This document shows, one piece after another, positions 6,408 to 13,890 of a stretch of 20,586 nucleotides of DNA. Position 1 is the first letter of the stretch. Each line of letters opens with the position of its first letter. The translations under genes were made by a program, and so were the position numbers. The notes beneath the pieces are model-generated. The model did not search any database. It saw only the letters and a program-made list of their open reading frames with translations, and was not told the DNA's origin. Source of the stretch: VMDJ01 sp965659945 (GTDB lineage Bacteria; Pseudomonadota; Gammaproteobacteria; Chromatiales; Chromatiaceae); the NCBI GenBank assembly GCA_965659945.1, contig CBFHYJ010000027.1, forward strand, positions 1 through 20,586. The letters are read 5' to 3'.

Positions 6408-7955
6408 TTACACGTCGCCTTGAGGATGCGCCTTATCAACCGCTTGCATCAGTTTATTGATGCCGTTGATGTACGCCTTAGCCGAGGCCACAACGATATC
6501 AGTATCAGCTCCCTGACCATTGATCAGACGACCGGCTTTTTCCAGACGAACCGTGACCTCACCTTGTGAGTCGGTACCGCTAGTGATGTTATTCACCGAG
6601 TACAACTTGAGATCAGAACCAGAATCGATCAACGCCTCAATCGCACGGTAGGCCGCATCAACTGGACCACTACCTTCTGATGAGATGCTTTTCTCTTCGC
6701 CATCAACGGTAATAGTAATGTCTGCAACTGGTGTCTCGCCGGTCTCAGAACGGGCCTTCAATGATACAAGCTTTACGCGCTCGCTGATCTCTTCAGCACC
6801 TTTATCCGTCACCAAGGCTTGTAAGTCTTCGTCGAATATTTCGTGTTTCTTATCCGCCAAATCCTTAAAGCGCTTAAAGGCTTCGTTCAAGGCTTCTTCA
6901 GTACCTAAATCGATACCCAACTCTTCTAAGCGTGCACGGAAAGCGTTACGACCTGAGTGCTTACCCATAACCATACGGTTAGCTGACCAGCCCACATCCT
7001 CAGCACGCATGATCTCGTAAGTTTCACGGTGTTTAAGTACGCCGTCTTGGTGAATGCCTGATTCGTGTGCAAACGCATTCGCACCCACAATCGCCTTATT
7101 AGGCTGCACTGGGAAACCAGTGATGTTGGAGACTAAACGTGAGCACGTGACGATTTGCGAAGTGTCCAAGTTGGTATCACAACCAAAGATATCCTGGCGG
7201 GTACGTACCGCCATCACGATCTCTTCCAAAGACGCGTTACCTGCACGTTCACCCAAACCGTTAATCGTACATTCCACTTGGCGAGCACCGGCATTAACCG
7301 CAGCCAAAGAGTTAGCCACAGCCAAACCTAAGTCGTTATGACAATGCACCGAGAAGATCGCTTTATCCGAGTTAGGGATTCGCTCAATCAGGGTACGCAA
7401 GGTGTTACCAAACTGATCCGGGATGTTGTAGCCTACTGTGTCTGGCACGTTAATGGTGGTTGCACCGGCATCGATAACCGCTTCGAAGATACGACATAAG
7501 AAGTCGATCTCTGAACGACCTGCGTCCTCTGCTGAGAACTCAACGTTATCGGTGTATTTAAGCGCGTGTTTGACTGCCCATACTGCTTGCTCGACCACTT
7601 GGTCTGGCTGCATGCGCAACTTTCGCTCCATATGGATAGGCGATGTTGCGATAAAGGTATGGATACGACCTGAGTTAGCTTTCTTCAGCGCTTCACCCGC
7701 ACGATCAATATCGGCCTCAAGTGCACGCGCCAAGCCACAGACTGTTGAATCTTTTACTGTCTCTGCGACAGCTTTAACTGATTCGAAGTCACCAGGACTG
7801 GCAATCGGGAAACCCGCTTCGATAACATCAACGCGCATTTTTTCTAAGGCACGTCCGATGCGGATCTTTTCATCCTTGGTCATTGAGGCGCCAGGACTCT
7901 GCTCGCCATCTCGCAAGGTGGTATCAAAAATGATTAATTGGTCTTTGCTGCTCAT
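6408..7955 (-). CDS. leuA: 2-isopropylmalate synthase
   Basis: LeuA condenses acetyl-CoA with 2-ketoisovalerate, the first committed step of leucine synthesis, in the cytoplasm. The 515-residue product (E. coli 523) starts MSSKDQLIIFDTTLRDGEQS; D11 and the TLRDGEQSPG block are the metal and substrate signature. VHCHNDLGLAVANSLAAVNA and the following CTINGLGERAGNASLEE complete the TIM-barrel site. The C-terminal 125 or so residues form the leucine-feedback domain (LKLYSVNNITSGTDSQGEVT). Two levels of leucine control are therefore likely: allosteric, and attenuation through the leader at 7998-8188. Its substrate derives from the ilv products encoded just upstream. The UDG-like gene starts 21 bases beyond its stop. 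Confidence 0.97.
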   Translation of the reverse strand: MSSKDQLIIFDTTLRDGEQSPGASMTKDEKIRIGRALEKMRVDVIEAGFPIASPGDFESVKAVAETVKDSTVCGLARALEADIDRAGEALKKANSGRIHTFIATSPIHMERKLRMQPDQVVEQAVWAVKHALKYTDNVEFSAEDAGRSEIDFLCRIFEAVIDAGATTINVPDTVGYNIPDQFGNTLRTLIERIPNSDKAIFSVHCHNDLGLAVANSLAAVNAGARQVECTINGLGERAGNASLEEIVMAVRTRQDIFGCDTNLDTSQIVTCSRLVSNITGFPVQPNKAIVGANAFAHESGIHQDGVLKHRETYEIMRAEDVGWSANRMVMGKHSGRNAFRARLEELGIDLGTEEALNEAFKRFKDLADKKHEIFDEDLQALVTDKGAEEISERVKLVSLKARSETGETPVADITITVDGEEKSISSEGSGPVDAAYRAIEALIDSGSDLKLYSVNNITSGTDSQGEVTVRLEKAGRLINGQGADTDIVVASAKAYINGINKLMQAVDKAHPQGDV

Positions 7956-7997
7956 TAGCTGCTCCGTCTGATAACCCTTGGGTCATCTAAGAATTCT

Positions 7998-8032
7998 AAA
8001 AACTGGATTGATGAATATGTGCCTTCATCCAG
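7998..8032 (-). terminator. leuA: Attenuator terminator in the leuA leader
   Basis: On the leuA strand, CTGGATGA (8032-8025) pairs with TCAATCCAG (8011-8003) with one bulged base, leaving a loop of about 13 bases that can partly pair further. Five T follow at 8002-7998. It sits 18 bases after the leader peptide stop and about 43 bases before leuA. An alternative small hairpin GCCT-x6-AGGC overlaps its 5' arm and would compete with it. Confidence 0.7.
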
Positions 8033-8050
8033 GCTTTCTCTACGTGCCCC

Positions 8051-8152
8051 TTAGGGCAGTAGGTTCAGTCGAGCAGACAGGTCTAGACGCTGATCAGTCA
8101 AACGACCCATCAGTGCGTGAGCATTCAACAATGAATGGTGCTCGGAACGCAT
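8051..8152 (-). CDS. leuL: Leucine-rich leader peptide of leuA (attenuation peptide)
   Basis: A 33-codon ORF runs from the ATG at 8152-8150 to TAA at 8053-8051. The peptide begins MRSEHHSLLNAHALMG and ends SARLNLLP, with nine leucines (8, 9, 14, 18, 23, 25, 29, 31, 32), clustered toward the stop. Leucine codons are TTG, CTG and two CTA; CTA is a slowly read codon often used in leu leaders. An AGG-TTGAG ribosome site precedes the ATG. The stop codon lies in the loop of a TGCCC/GGGCA hairpin. A terminator follows 18 bases downstream, and a promoter lies just upstream. This is the arrangement of a ribosome-mediated attenuator: stalling at scarce Leu-tRNA would prevent terminator formation and allow leuA transcription. 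The symbol is by role; no homology was tested. Confidence 0.7.
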   Translation of the reverse strand: MRSEHHSLLNAHALMGRLTDQRLDLSARLNLLP

Positions 8153-8182
8153 GTCTCAACCTAATAAAACGACAATGTTTGC

Positions 8183-8212
8183 ACTATAGCCTAGCCTAAG
8201 TTTGCTTGGCAA
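8183..8212 (-). promoter_or_regulatory. leuA: Sigma70-type promoter for the leuA leader
   Basis: On the coding strand TTGCCA (8212-8207, five of six consensus bases) is followed by an 18-base spacer and TATAGT (8188-8183, five of six). Transcription would start near 8176, about 24 bases before the leader ATG. It lies just after the pssA stop, so leuA can be transcribed independently of the ilv genes. Confidence 0.7.
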
Positions 8213-8220
8213 TCCTAGAC

Positions 8221-8976
8221 TTAGCTGCGTTTTTTGATCCAGCGCCAAGCGGCCAAAACAGGACCTGAAGCGACATACAGCATGAACACGCCGAAGAGCA
8301 CAATTGGCGGTTCCGAAACCACGATCGCACCAGCAATCATCAAGCCCACAATGGTGATAAAAGGCACTTTGCCCTTCAGGTCGATCTGCTTGAAGCTAGA
8401 AAACAGGATGTTGCTGACCATCAGTAGGCCTGCAGAAATGGTCAGAGCAACCATGACATAGGAAAGTTCAGGGCCAGTCAGATCGTTATCGACCGAAACC
8501 CACAAAGCACCGGCCAAAATCGCTGCCGCCGAAGGACTGGGCAGTCCCACAAAAAAACGCTTATCCGCAGTACCGATTTGGGTGTTGAAACGTGCCAAAC
8601 GCAGTGCCGCACCCGTGGTGTAGATAAAGGCAGCAAGCCAACCAAGCTTACCCAGATCGGTCATAGCCCACTCATACATCATGATAGAAGGTGCTAAACC
8701 AAAGGCAATCATATCGGAGAGGCTGTCATATTCAGCGCCGAACGAGGTCTGTGTATTGGTTGCTCGTGCCACACGACCATCGAGACCATCCAAAATCATT
8801 GCTACAAAGATGGCGATCGCAGCTTTCTCAAAGTTGCCATCCATCGATGCCAGAACCGCATAGAAACCACTAAACAAAGCAGCCGTTGTGAACAGATTTG
8901 GCAGCAAATAGATGCCGCGCGGACGCTTCGGTGCCGCTTCGTCTGTAGTGTTAGGCTCTGGTGGTTCTGTATTCAT
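8221..8976 (-). CDS. pssA: CDP-diacylglycerol--serine O-phosphatidyltransferase
   Basis: This inner-membrane enzyme joins L-serine to CDP-diacylglycerol to make phosphatidylserine, the precursor of phosphatidylethanolamine. The 251-residue product carries the CDP-alcohol phosphotransferase motif D66-G67-x2-A70-R71-x8-G80-x3-D84-x3-D88. Several hydrophobic spans (from about 30-45, 52-65 and on to the C-terminus near 245) fit six to eight membrane helices. The N-terminal 20 residues are hydrophilic and proline-rich. The family is the integral-membrane type II enzyme (as in Bacillus and Pseudomonas), not the peripheral PssA of E. coli. An ilvBNC-pssA-leuA order is known from other gammaproteobacteria. 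Its start lies only 16 bases after the ilvC terminator, so expression probably depends on read-through. Confidence 0.93.
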   Translation of the reverse strand: MNTEPPEPNTTDEAAPKRPRGIYLLPNLFTTAALFSGFYAVLASMDGNFEKAAIAIFVAMILDGLDGRVARATNTQTSFGAEYDSLSDMIAFGLAPSIMMYEWAMTDLGKLGWLAAFIYTTGAALRLARFNTQIGTADKRFFVGLPSPSAAAILAGALWVSVDNDLTGPELSYVMVALTISAGLLMVSNILFSSFKQIDLKGKVPFITIVGLMIAGAIVVSEPPIVLFGVFMLYVASGPVLAAWRWIKKRS

Positions 8977-8992
8977 GACTGCAGTATAAAAG

Positions 8993-9020
8993 AAAAAGGC
9001 CGCAACACGTGCGGCCTTTT
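8993..9020 (-). terminator. Rho-independent terminator after ilvC
   Basis: On the ilvC strand AAGGCCGCA pairs with TGCGGCCTT across a short CGTGT loop, followed by a T tract (8997-8993). The flanking A and T runs make it nearly symmetric, so it could also act on the other strand. It lies 20 bases after the ilvC stop and ends 16 bases before the pssA start codon. Confidence 0.88.
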
Positions 9021-9040
9021 AAATCGTCTAGAAGCGCAGA

Positions 9041-10057
9041 TTAGTTCTTAGACTTATCAACGATCTTCTGGATCCAAGGCATCATGTCGCGCAATTTCTC
9101 ACCCGTCTGCTCGATTGGATGAGCTGCGTTCAAACGGCGACGTGCAGTCATTTCTGGGTAGTTTGACATACCTTCCAAGATAAACTTCTTCGCGTAATCA
9201 CCGGTTTGGATGTTACGCAAACACTCACGCATCGCTTCACGAGATTGCTCGTTGATAACGCGCTCGCCAGTAACGTACTCGCCGTACTCAGCATTGTTTG
9301 AGATTGAGTAGTTCATGTTCGCAATGCCGCCTTCGTACATCAGGTCAACGATCAACTTCAGCTCGTGCAAACACTCAAAATAAGCCATTTCAGGTGCATA
9401 GCCAGCTTCGGTTAAGGTTTCAAAACCTGCTTTAACCAACTCAACAGCACCACCACACAATACAGCCTGCTCACCGAACAAGTCAGTTTCAGTCTCGTCT
9501 TTGAAGGTCGTTTCGATGATACCGGTACGACCGCCACCAATTGCTGATGCGTATGACAAAGCAACTTGCTTAGCTTTGCCAGAAGCATCTTGTGCAACCG
9601 CGATCAAGTCAGGGATACCGCCGCCTTTAGTGAACTCGTTACGTACAGTGTGACCTGGCGCCTTAGGCGCGATCATAACAACGTCGAGGTCTTCACGAGG
9701 AACGATTTGGTTGTAGTGAATCGCAAAACCGTGAGCGAACGCCAAAGTAGCGCCCTGCTTTAGGTTTGGCTCAATCTGATCACGGTACAACTGTGACTGG
9801 AACTCGTCTGGAGTCAGAACCATTACCAAGTCTGAAGCCGCTACTGCATCCTCAACAGTTGCAACTGACAAGCCAGCTGCTTCAGCTTTTGCAGCAGAAG
9901 CAGAACCTGGACGCAATGCAACAACCACATTGACACCAGAGTCTTTCAGGTTGTTCGCGTGTGCGTGACCCTGTGAGCCGTAGCCCAAAATTGCGACTTT
10001 CATCCCTTTGATAATTGAGATGTCACAGTCTTTGTCGTAATAAATGTTTACAGCCAT
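9041..10057 (-). CDS. ilvC: Ketol-acid reductoisomerase (class I, NADPH)
   Basis: IlvC isomerises and reduces acetolactate and acetohydroxybutyrate to the dihydroxy acids of the valine, leucine and isoleucine pathways. The 338-residue length marks the short class I enzyme, unlike the 491-residue E. coli form. The Rossmann fingerprint is GYGSQGHAHANNL (25-37), followed by the NADPH-phosphate loop RPGSASAAKA. The Mg2+ and catalytic set includes H108, the KDETETDLFGEQ block (D191 and E195 bind metal) and ECLHELKLIVDLMYEGG. The start ATG follows an AGGAAG ribosome site 32 bases after ilvN, in the order ilvB-ilvN-ilvC. A strong terminator follows. Confidence 0.97.
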   Translation of the reverse strand: MAVNIYYDKDCDISIIKGMKVAILGYGSQGHAHANNLKDSGVNVVVALRPGSASAAKAEAAGLSVATVEDAVAASDLVMVLTPDEFQSQLYRDQIEPNLKQGATLAFAHGFAIHYNQIVPREDLDVVMIAPKAPGHTVRNEFTKGGGIPDLIAVAQDASGKAKQVALSYASAIGGGRTGIIETTFKDETETDLFGEQAVLCGGAVELVKAGFETLTEAGYAPEMAYFECLHELKLIVDLMYEGGIANMNYSISNNAEYGEYVTGERVINEQSREAMRECLRNIQTGDYAKKFILEGMSNYPEMTARRRLNAAHPIEQTGEKLRDMMPWIQKIVDKSKN

Positions 10058-10089
10058 GGGAATACTTCCTGAATCGAAATAAATAAAAG

Positions 10090-10581
10090 TTAAACAGACA
10101 GACGCTTGCCGCCGCGCGCAATGCCTAACGGACCTGAACGCACTGTCTCGATAATAAGATCGCTATCTAGCGATGCGATGAAGGCGTCTAACTTGTCGCC
10201 GTCACCTGTCATCTCGATGGTGTAGCTATTCGAGGTGACATCAATAATGTTGCTACGGAAGATATCTGCCAAGCGCTTAAGCTCTTCACGCATTGGACCT
10301 TCTGCACGCACTTTGATCATCATCAGTTCACGCTCGATATGCGGACCTTCAGACAGATCAACCAACTTAACCACATCAACCAACTTATTAAGTTGCTTGG
10401 TGATTTGCTCAACGATTTGGTCATCACCAGTGGTTACCAAGGTCATACGCGACAAAGTCGCATCTTCGGTTGGTGCAACAGTCAGTGATTCGATGTTGTA
10501 ACCACGCGCACTAAACAAACCTGCAACACGCGACAAAGCGCCTGCTTCGTTTTCTAAAAGAATAGAAATGATGTGACGCAT
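10090..10581 (-). CDS. ilvN: Acetolactate synthase small (regulatory) subunit
   Basis: This subunit activates the catalytic subunit and confers valine feedback inhibition. The 163-residue product has an N-terminal ACT domain (MRHIISILLENEAGALSRVAGLFSARGYNIESLTV, residues 1-75) and a C-terminal ACT-like domain containing IFRSNIIDVTSNSYTIEMTGD and the SGPLGIARG tail. It is of IlvH (AHAS III) type. Its ATG overlaps the ilvB stop by one base (TAATG), so the two subunits are probably translated in step. The name ilvH would be equally acceptable. Confidence 0.95.
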   Translation of the reverse strand: MRHIISILLENEAGALSRVAGLFSARGYNIESLTVAPTEDATLSRMTLVTTGDDQIVEQITKQLNKLVDVVKLVDLSEGPHIERELMMIKVRAEGPMREELKRLADIFRSNIIDVTSNSYTIEMTGDGDKLDAFIASLDSDLIIETVRSGPLGIARGGKRLSV

Positions 10582-12314
10582 TATGCCAACTCCCGATCCG
10601 TATCTTGATGCGGCGACAAGTGCATCTCGTGATGACCTTTACCGTTAGCAATCATTGGGTACACGTTTTCTTCAGGATCAATGATGATGTTCATGAAGAC
10701 CAGCTTGTCTGTCATGGCGAACGCTTCACGGTAAGCCGCTTCCAAGTCACCCGGCTTATCAATCGTCATACCAACATGACCAAAGCTCTCAGCTAACTTT
10801 TGGAAGTCAGGCAAAGCATCAACGTAAGAGTTTGAGTAACGACCATCGTAGAAGAACTCTTGCCACTGGCGAACCATACCCATATAGCCGTTGTTCAACA
10901 AAATGATCTTGATTGGCAAGTCGTATTGCTTACAGGTTGCCAACTCTTGAATACACATCTGGATAGATGCTTCACCCGTAACACACGCAACATGCGCATC
11001 TGGGAATGCTTGTTTAACACCCATTGCCGCTGGCAAACCAAAGCCCATTGTGCCGAGACCACCTGAGTTGATCCAGCGACGTGGCTTATCAAAAGGATAG
11101 AACTGCGCCGCAAACATCTGGTGCTGACCAACGTCAGAGGTCAAATAAAACTCATCGTCTTTAGTGACTTTGTACAACGTTTCCATCGCGAACTGAGGCT
11201 TGATGACCTCATCACTCTGGCGATAGCTCAATGACTTTTTAGAGCGCCATTCATCAATCTGTTTCCACCAAGCCTCAAGTGCTGGCTCATCCATTTTCAC
11301 GTTGAGCTCAGCCATCATGTTCAGCATGTCAGTCAACACACCTTTGACTTGGCCTACGATAGGCACATCAACTTGAACCGTCTTGGAGATTGAGGCTGGA
11401 TCAACATCAATATGAATGATGCGAGCATCAGGGCAGAAACTTGCAAGCTTGCCGGTCACACGGTCATCAAAACGCGCGCCGATAGCGATCAGCACGTCAG
11501 TTTCGTGCATCGCCATGTTGGCCTCGTAAGTACCGTGCATGCCGAGCATGCCAAGGAATTTTTCGCCAGTCGCAGGATATGCGCCCAAGCCCATCAACGT
11601 ATTAGTGACTGGAAAGTTCGTACGCTGAATCAATTCGCGAAGTTCATCAGACGCCTCACCTAGAACCACACCACCGCCGGTATAGACCACAGGACGCTTC
11701 GCTTCCATCATCATATCGACAGCTTTGCGGATCTGACCTAAATGACCTTTCTCAGCCGGCGCGTAAGAACGCATCTCAACAGGCAGAGAGTAGTCGTAAG
11801 CAATCTTAATGTTTGGGTCGGTAATATCTTTTGGAATATCGATAACCACAGGACCCGGACGACCTGACATCGCAATGTGGAATGCCTTCTTCATGGTCAT
11901 CGCAAGATCTTTCAGATCCTTAACCAGGAAGTTGTGCTTAACACATGGGCGAGTAATACCAATGGTATCTACCTCTTGGAATGCATCCGAACCAATAACT
12001 GGGGTTGGTACCTGGCCGGTGATCACGACCAGTGGAATTGAGTCCATGTAAGCAGTTGCGATACCTGTAACCGCATTTGTCGCACCTGGACCTGAAGTTA
12101 CTAGCGCTACACCTGGCTTACCGGTAGCACGTGCATAAGCATCAGCTGCGTGAGTCGCTGCTTGCTCGTGGCGGACGAGAATGTGACGGACAGATTCCTG
12201 TTGGAAAATTGCATCGTAAATATGCAACACCGCACCGCCTGGGTAACCCCAAACATACTCTACCCCTTCGTCTTTCAAAGACTGAACGACGATCTCAGCA
12301 CCACTGAGTTCCAC
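10581..12314 (-). CDS. ilvB: Acetolactate synthase large (catalytic) subunit
   Basis: This ThDP enzyme joins two pyruvates, or pyruvate and 2-ketobutyrate, in the first common step of branched-chain synthesis. The 577-residue product begins MELSGAEIVVQSLKDEGVEY. The ThDP-activating glutamate is E50 in LVRHEQAATHAADAYARATG. ThDP/Mg binding is by G447-E448-A449 and N474-N475, where most relatives have GDG or GEG. The start is GTG (complement of 12314-12312), supported by a near-perfect GGAGGT five bases upstream. It is of the IlvI/AHAS III type by sequence flavour and pairs with the overlapping small-subunit gene. An intrinsic terminator 40 bases before the GTG suggests either rmuC termination or attenuation. 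Confidence 0.96.
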   Translation of the reverse strand: MELSGAEIVVQSLKDEGVEYVWGYPGGAVLHIYDAIFQQESVRHILVRHEQAATHAADAYARATGKPGVALVTSGPGATNAVTGIATAYMDSIPLVVITGQVPTPVIGSDAFQEVDTIGITRPCVKHNFLVKDLKDLAMTMKKAFHIAMSGRPGPVVIDIPKDITDPNIKIAYDYSLPVEMRSYAPAEKGHLGQIRKAVDMMMEAKRPVVYTGGGVVLGEASDELRELIQRTNFPVTNTLMGLGAYPATGEKFLGMLGMHGTYEANMAMHETDVLIAIGARFDDRVTGKLASFCPDARIIHIDVDPASISKTVQVDVPIVGQVKGVLTDMLNMMAELNVKMDEPALEAWWKQIDEWRSKKSLSYRQSDEVIKPQFAMETLYKVTKDDEFYLTSDVGQHQMFAAQFYPFDKPRRWINSGGLGTMGFGLPAAMGVKQAFPDAHVACVTGEASIQMCIQELATCKQYDLPIKIILLNNGYMGMVRQWQEFFYDGRYSNSYVDALPDFQKLAESFGHVGMTIDKPGDLEAAYREAFAMTDKLVFMNIIIDPEENVYPMIANGKGHHEMHLSPHQDTDRELA

Positions 12315-12319
12315 GTGTG

Positions 12320-12325
12320 ACCTCC
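12320..12325 (-). promoter_or_regulatory. ilvB: Strong Shine-Dalgarno deciding the GTG start of ilvB
   Basis: GGAGGT on the coding strand ends five bases before a GTG codon at 12314-12312. No in-frame ATG lies near. A small hairpin (GCGGG, five-base loop, CCCGC, about 12343-12329) lies just upstream and could affect ribosome access. Confidence 0.8.
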
Positions 12326-12354
12326 GGTTGGCGGGAATACCCCGCTAAATCAGG

Positions 12355-12378
12355 AAAAATGCCCGGTGAGACCGGGCA
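12355..12378 (-). terminator. Intrinsic terminator in the ilvB leader (rmuC terminator or ilvB attenuator)
   Basis: TGCCCGGT (12378-12371) and ACCGGGCA (12367-12360) form a perfect 8-bp stem around the loop CTC, followed by five T (12359-12355) on the leftward strand. A possible TTGACC-17-TACTTT promoter starts just upstream (about 12425-12397), so ilvB transcripts would have to pass the hairpin. Confidence 0.85.
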
Positions 12379-12477
12379 AATCGAAACATCGCAAAGTACT
12401 GATATTCGCCCGCGAGGTCAATAGTTAGCTGTATTAAAAACCTTAAGGCTTAAGAGAAAAAACGCTCTCAAATCATC

Positions 12478-12491
12478 GATTTGCGCAAATC
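12478..12491. repeat. Perfect 14-bp palindrome at the rmuC stop codon
   Basis: GATTTGCGCAAATC is self-complementary and covers the last bases of rmuC. It lies about 165 bases upstream of ilvB. It has no T tract and so is not a terminator; it could be a protein-binding site. Confidence 0.4.
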
Positions 12492-13800
12492 AGTCGAGGA
12501 GCGAGGACGGCTTGTCCTCTGGTGCTTGAATTTCGACCTTGTCGATCCTCTCAAAACGACTGCTGATTTTACTCGCCGAAGTGTGTATTTCACCGACATC
12601 TTTTTGCGCCTGATCGATGTGCTTGGAGAGGTTGTCCATACGTTTCTGAAAGCGCGAAAAGTCTTCTGCCAAGCGGCGCAGATGCTCTTGGATGATGTGC
12701 ATTTGCTTGCGCGTTGCGTCATCTTTGAGCACGGCTCGAGCCGTTGTCAGCACCGCCATCAAGGTCGTCGGGGACACCATCCAAACGCGAGCTCGCTGCG
12801 ATTCGTCGACAAGATCTGGGAAACTGGCGTGAATTTCGGCGAAAATCGCTTCTGCGGGAATAAACATCACCGCCCCATCAGCCGTCTCCCCCGCAATCAA
12901 ATACTTACTCGAGATATCGTCGATGTGCTTTTTGATGTCTTTTTTGAATTGTGTAGCCGCCGCTGAGCGATCCGCCTCAGCCGCATTTATATCCATCATC
13001 CGCTTGTAGCTCTCAAGCGGGAATTTGGCATCAATCGAAACATTACCGGTTGGCTTTGGCAATTTGAGCAGACAATCAACTCGCTTACCGTTAGACAAGG
13101 TCGCCTGCATCTCATAAGCATCAACTGGTAGCACGTTCGCCACCAAACCTGAAAGTTGTACCTCACCGAAAGCGCCACGCGAGCGCTTGTCGTTAAGCAC
13201 TTCTTGCAGACTGACCACGTTACCCGACAGCTCGGTGATGCGTTTTTGCGCCTCATCGATACGGGTTAAGTGCTCAAGCACCTTGGTAAAAGTTTCGGTG
13301 GTTTTCTCAAAACCCACACTCAAACGCTTTTCTACCTGACCACTGATCTCTTTGAGACGCTCATCATTGGTGCGCGTGAGCGATTCGAGCTGTTTATTTT
13401 GCAGCTCGGAGGTTTGCTTCATCTCTTGGCGCATCTGCTCACTGAGCAAACCCAAGGTCTTTACCAGTTGCTGCTGCTGATTCTCGCGATTCTCAATTAA
13501 TGAGTTGCTAATCGCTTGGCGCTGCCCCTCAAAACGTTCAAACATAGCTTCGCGTAAAGCGCTGGCATCTTGTTGAGTCTGTTTTTCGATATTGCTGACC
13601 TTGTCTGACAAGATCGCTTGAAGCTGCGAGATGGCGTTATGCAGTGCGGTTTGTTGCTGCTCACGGGATTGCTCGATCTTTTTAGCAAGGGCTTCAGGAT
13701 CAGCATCATTATCTGGCGCGCGATGAAACCATGTCGCCATACCCGCACCGAGAATGACACCAAGTAAACCAACGATCGCTGTGATCCAGATTGAGTCCAT
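12490..13800 (-). CDS. rmuC: DNA recombination protein RmuC
   Basis: RmuC limits inversions at short inverted repeats; it carries a nuclease-like fold and is membrane-tethered. The 436-residue product has an N-terminal membrane helix (about residues 5-25, ITAIVGLLGVILGAGMATWF). A long Gln/Glu/Lys-rich coiled coil spans about 40-200, and the RmuC domain about 200-400: VLNDKRSRGAFGEVQLSGLV, RVDCLLKLPKP, SIDAKFPLESYKRM, and VMFIPAEAIFAEIH. The coiled coil is rich in QQQ runs. It is transcribed divergently from mtaB across a 90-base gap and ends 175 bases before ilvB. Confidence 0.94.
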   Translation of the reverse strand: MDSIWITAIVGLLGVILGAGMATWFHRAPDNDADPEALAKKIEQSREQQQTALHNAISQLQAILSDKVSNIEKQTQQDASALREAMFERFEGQRQAISNSLIENRENQQQQLVKTLGLLSEQMRQEMKQTSELQNKQLESLTRTNDERLKEISGQVEKRLSVGFEKTTETFTKVLEHLTRIDEAQKRITELSGNVVSLQEVLNDKRSRGAFGEVQLSGLVANVLPVDAYEMQATLSNGKRVDCLLKLPKPTGNVSIDAKFPLESYKRMMDINAAEADRSAAATQFKKDIKKHIDDISSKYLIAGETADGAVMFIPAEAIFAEIHASFPDLVDESQRARVWMVSPTTLMAVLTTARAVLKDDATRKQMHIIQEHLRRLAEDFSRFQKRMDNLSKHIDQAQKDVGEIHTSASKISSRFERIDKVEIQAPEDKPSSLLD

Positions 13801-13890
13801 TAAGTGTTTACCTTGCTTTCCGCATTATTGCTTGGGGATCAACATGCGTAGAATACGCCACTTCCATAGATTTAACGTATCAGATTAAGC
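13801..13890. promoter_or_regulatory. Divergent promoter region of rmuC and mtaB
   Basis: This 90-base gap drives two divergent genes. A TAGAAT hexamer near 13851-13856 is a plausible -10 box for mtaB, with TTGCTT 15 bases upstream, which is shorter spacing than usual. No clear ribosome site precedes the mtaB ATG. Confidence 0.35.

Noticed and set aside
7978..8199. Rightward 73-codon ORF across the leuA leader
   Set aside because: It opposes the leader peptide and attenuator, lacks a ribosome site and has no recognisable family.
12337..12392. A 14-codon leftward ORF (MFRFARSHRAFFLI) in the ilvB leader as a possible attenuation peptide
   Set aside because: It has no ribosome site, overlaps the terminator stem itself, and contains only one Leu and one Ile, so it lacks control codons.
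13270..13500. Rightward ORF rich in Leu, antisense to rmuC
   Set aside because: It is the mirror of the Gln/Glu-rich coiled-coil codons of rmuC (CAG/GAG read as CTG/CTC).
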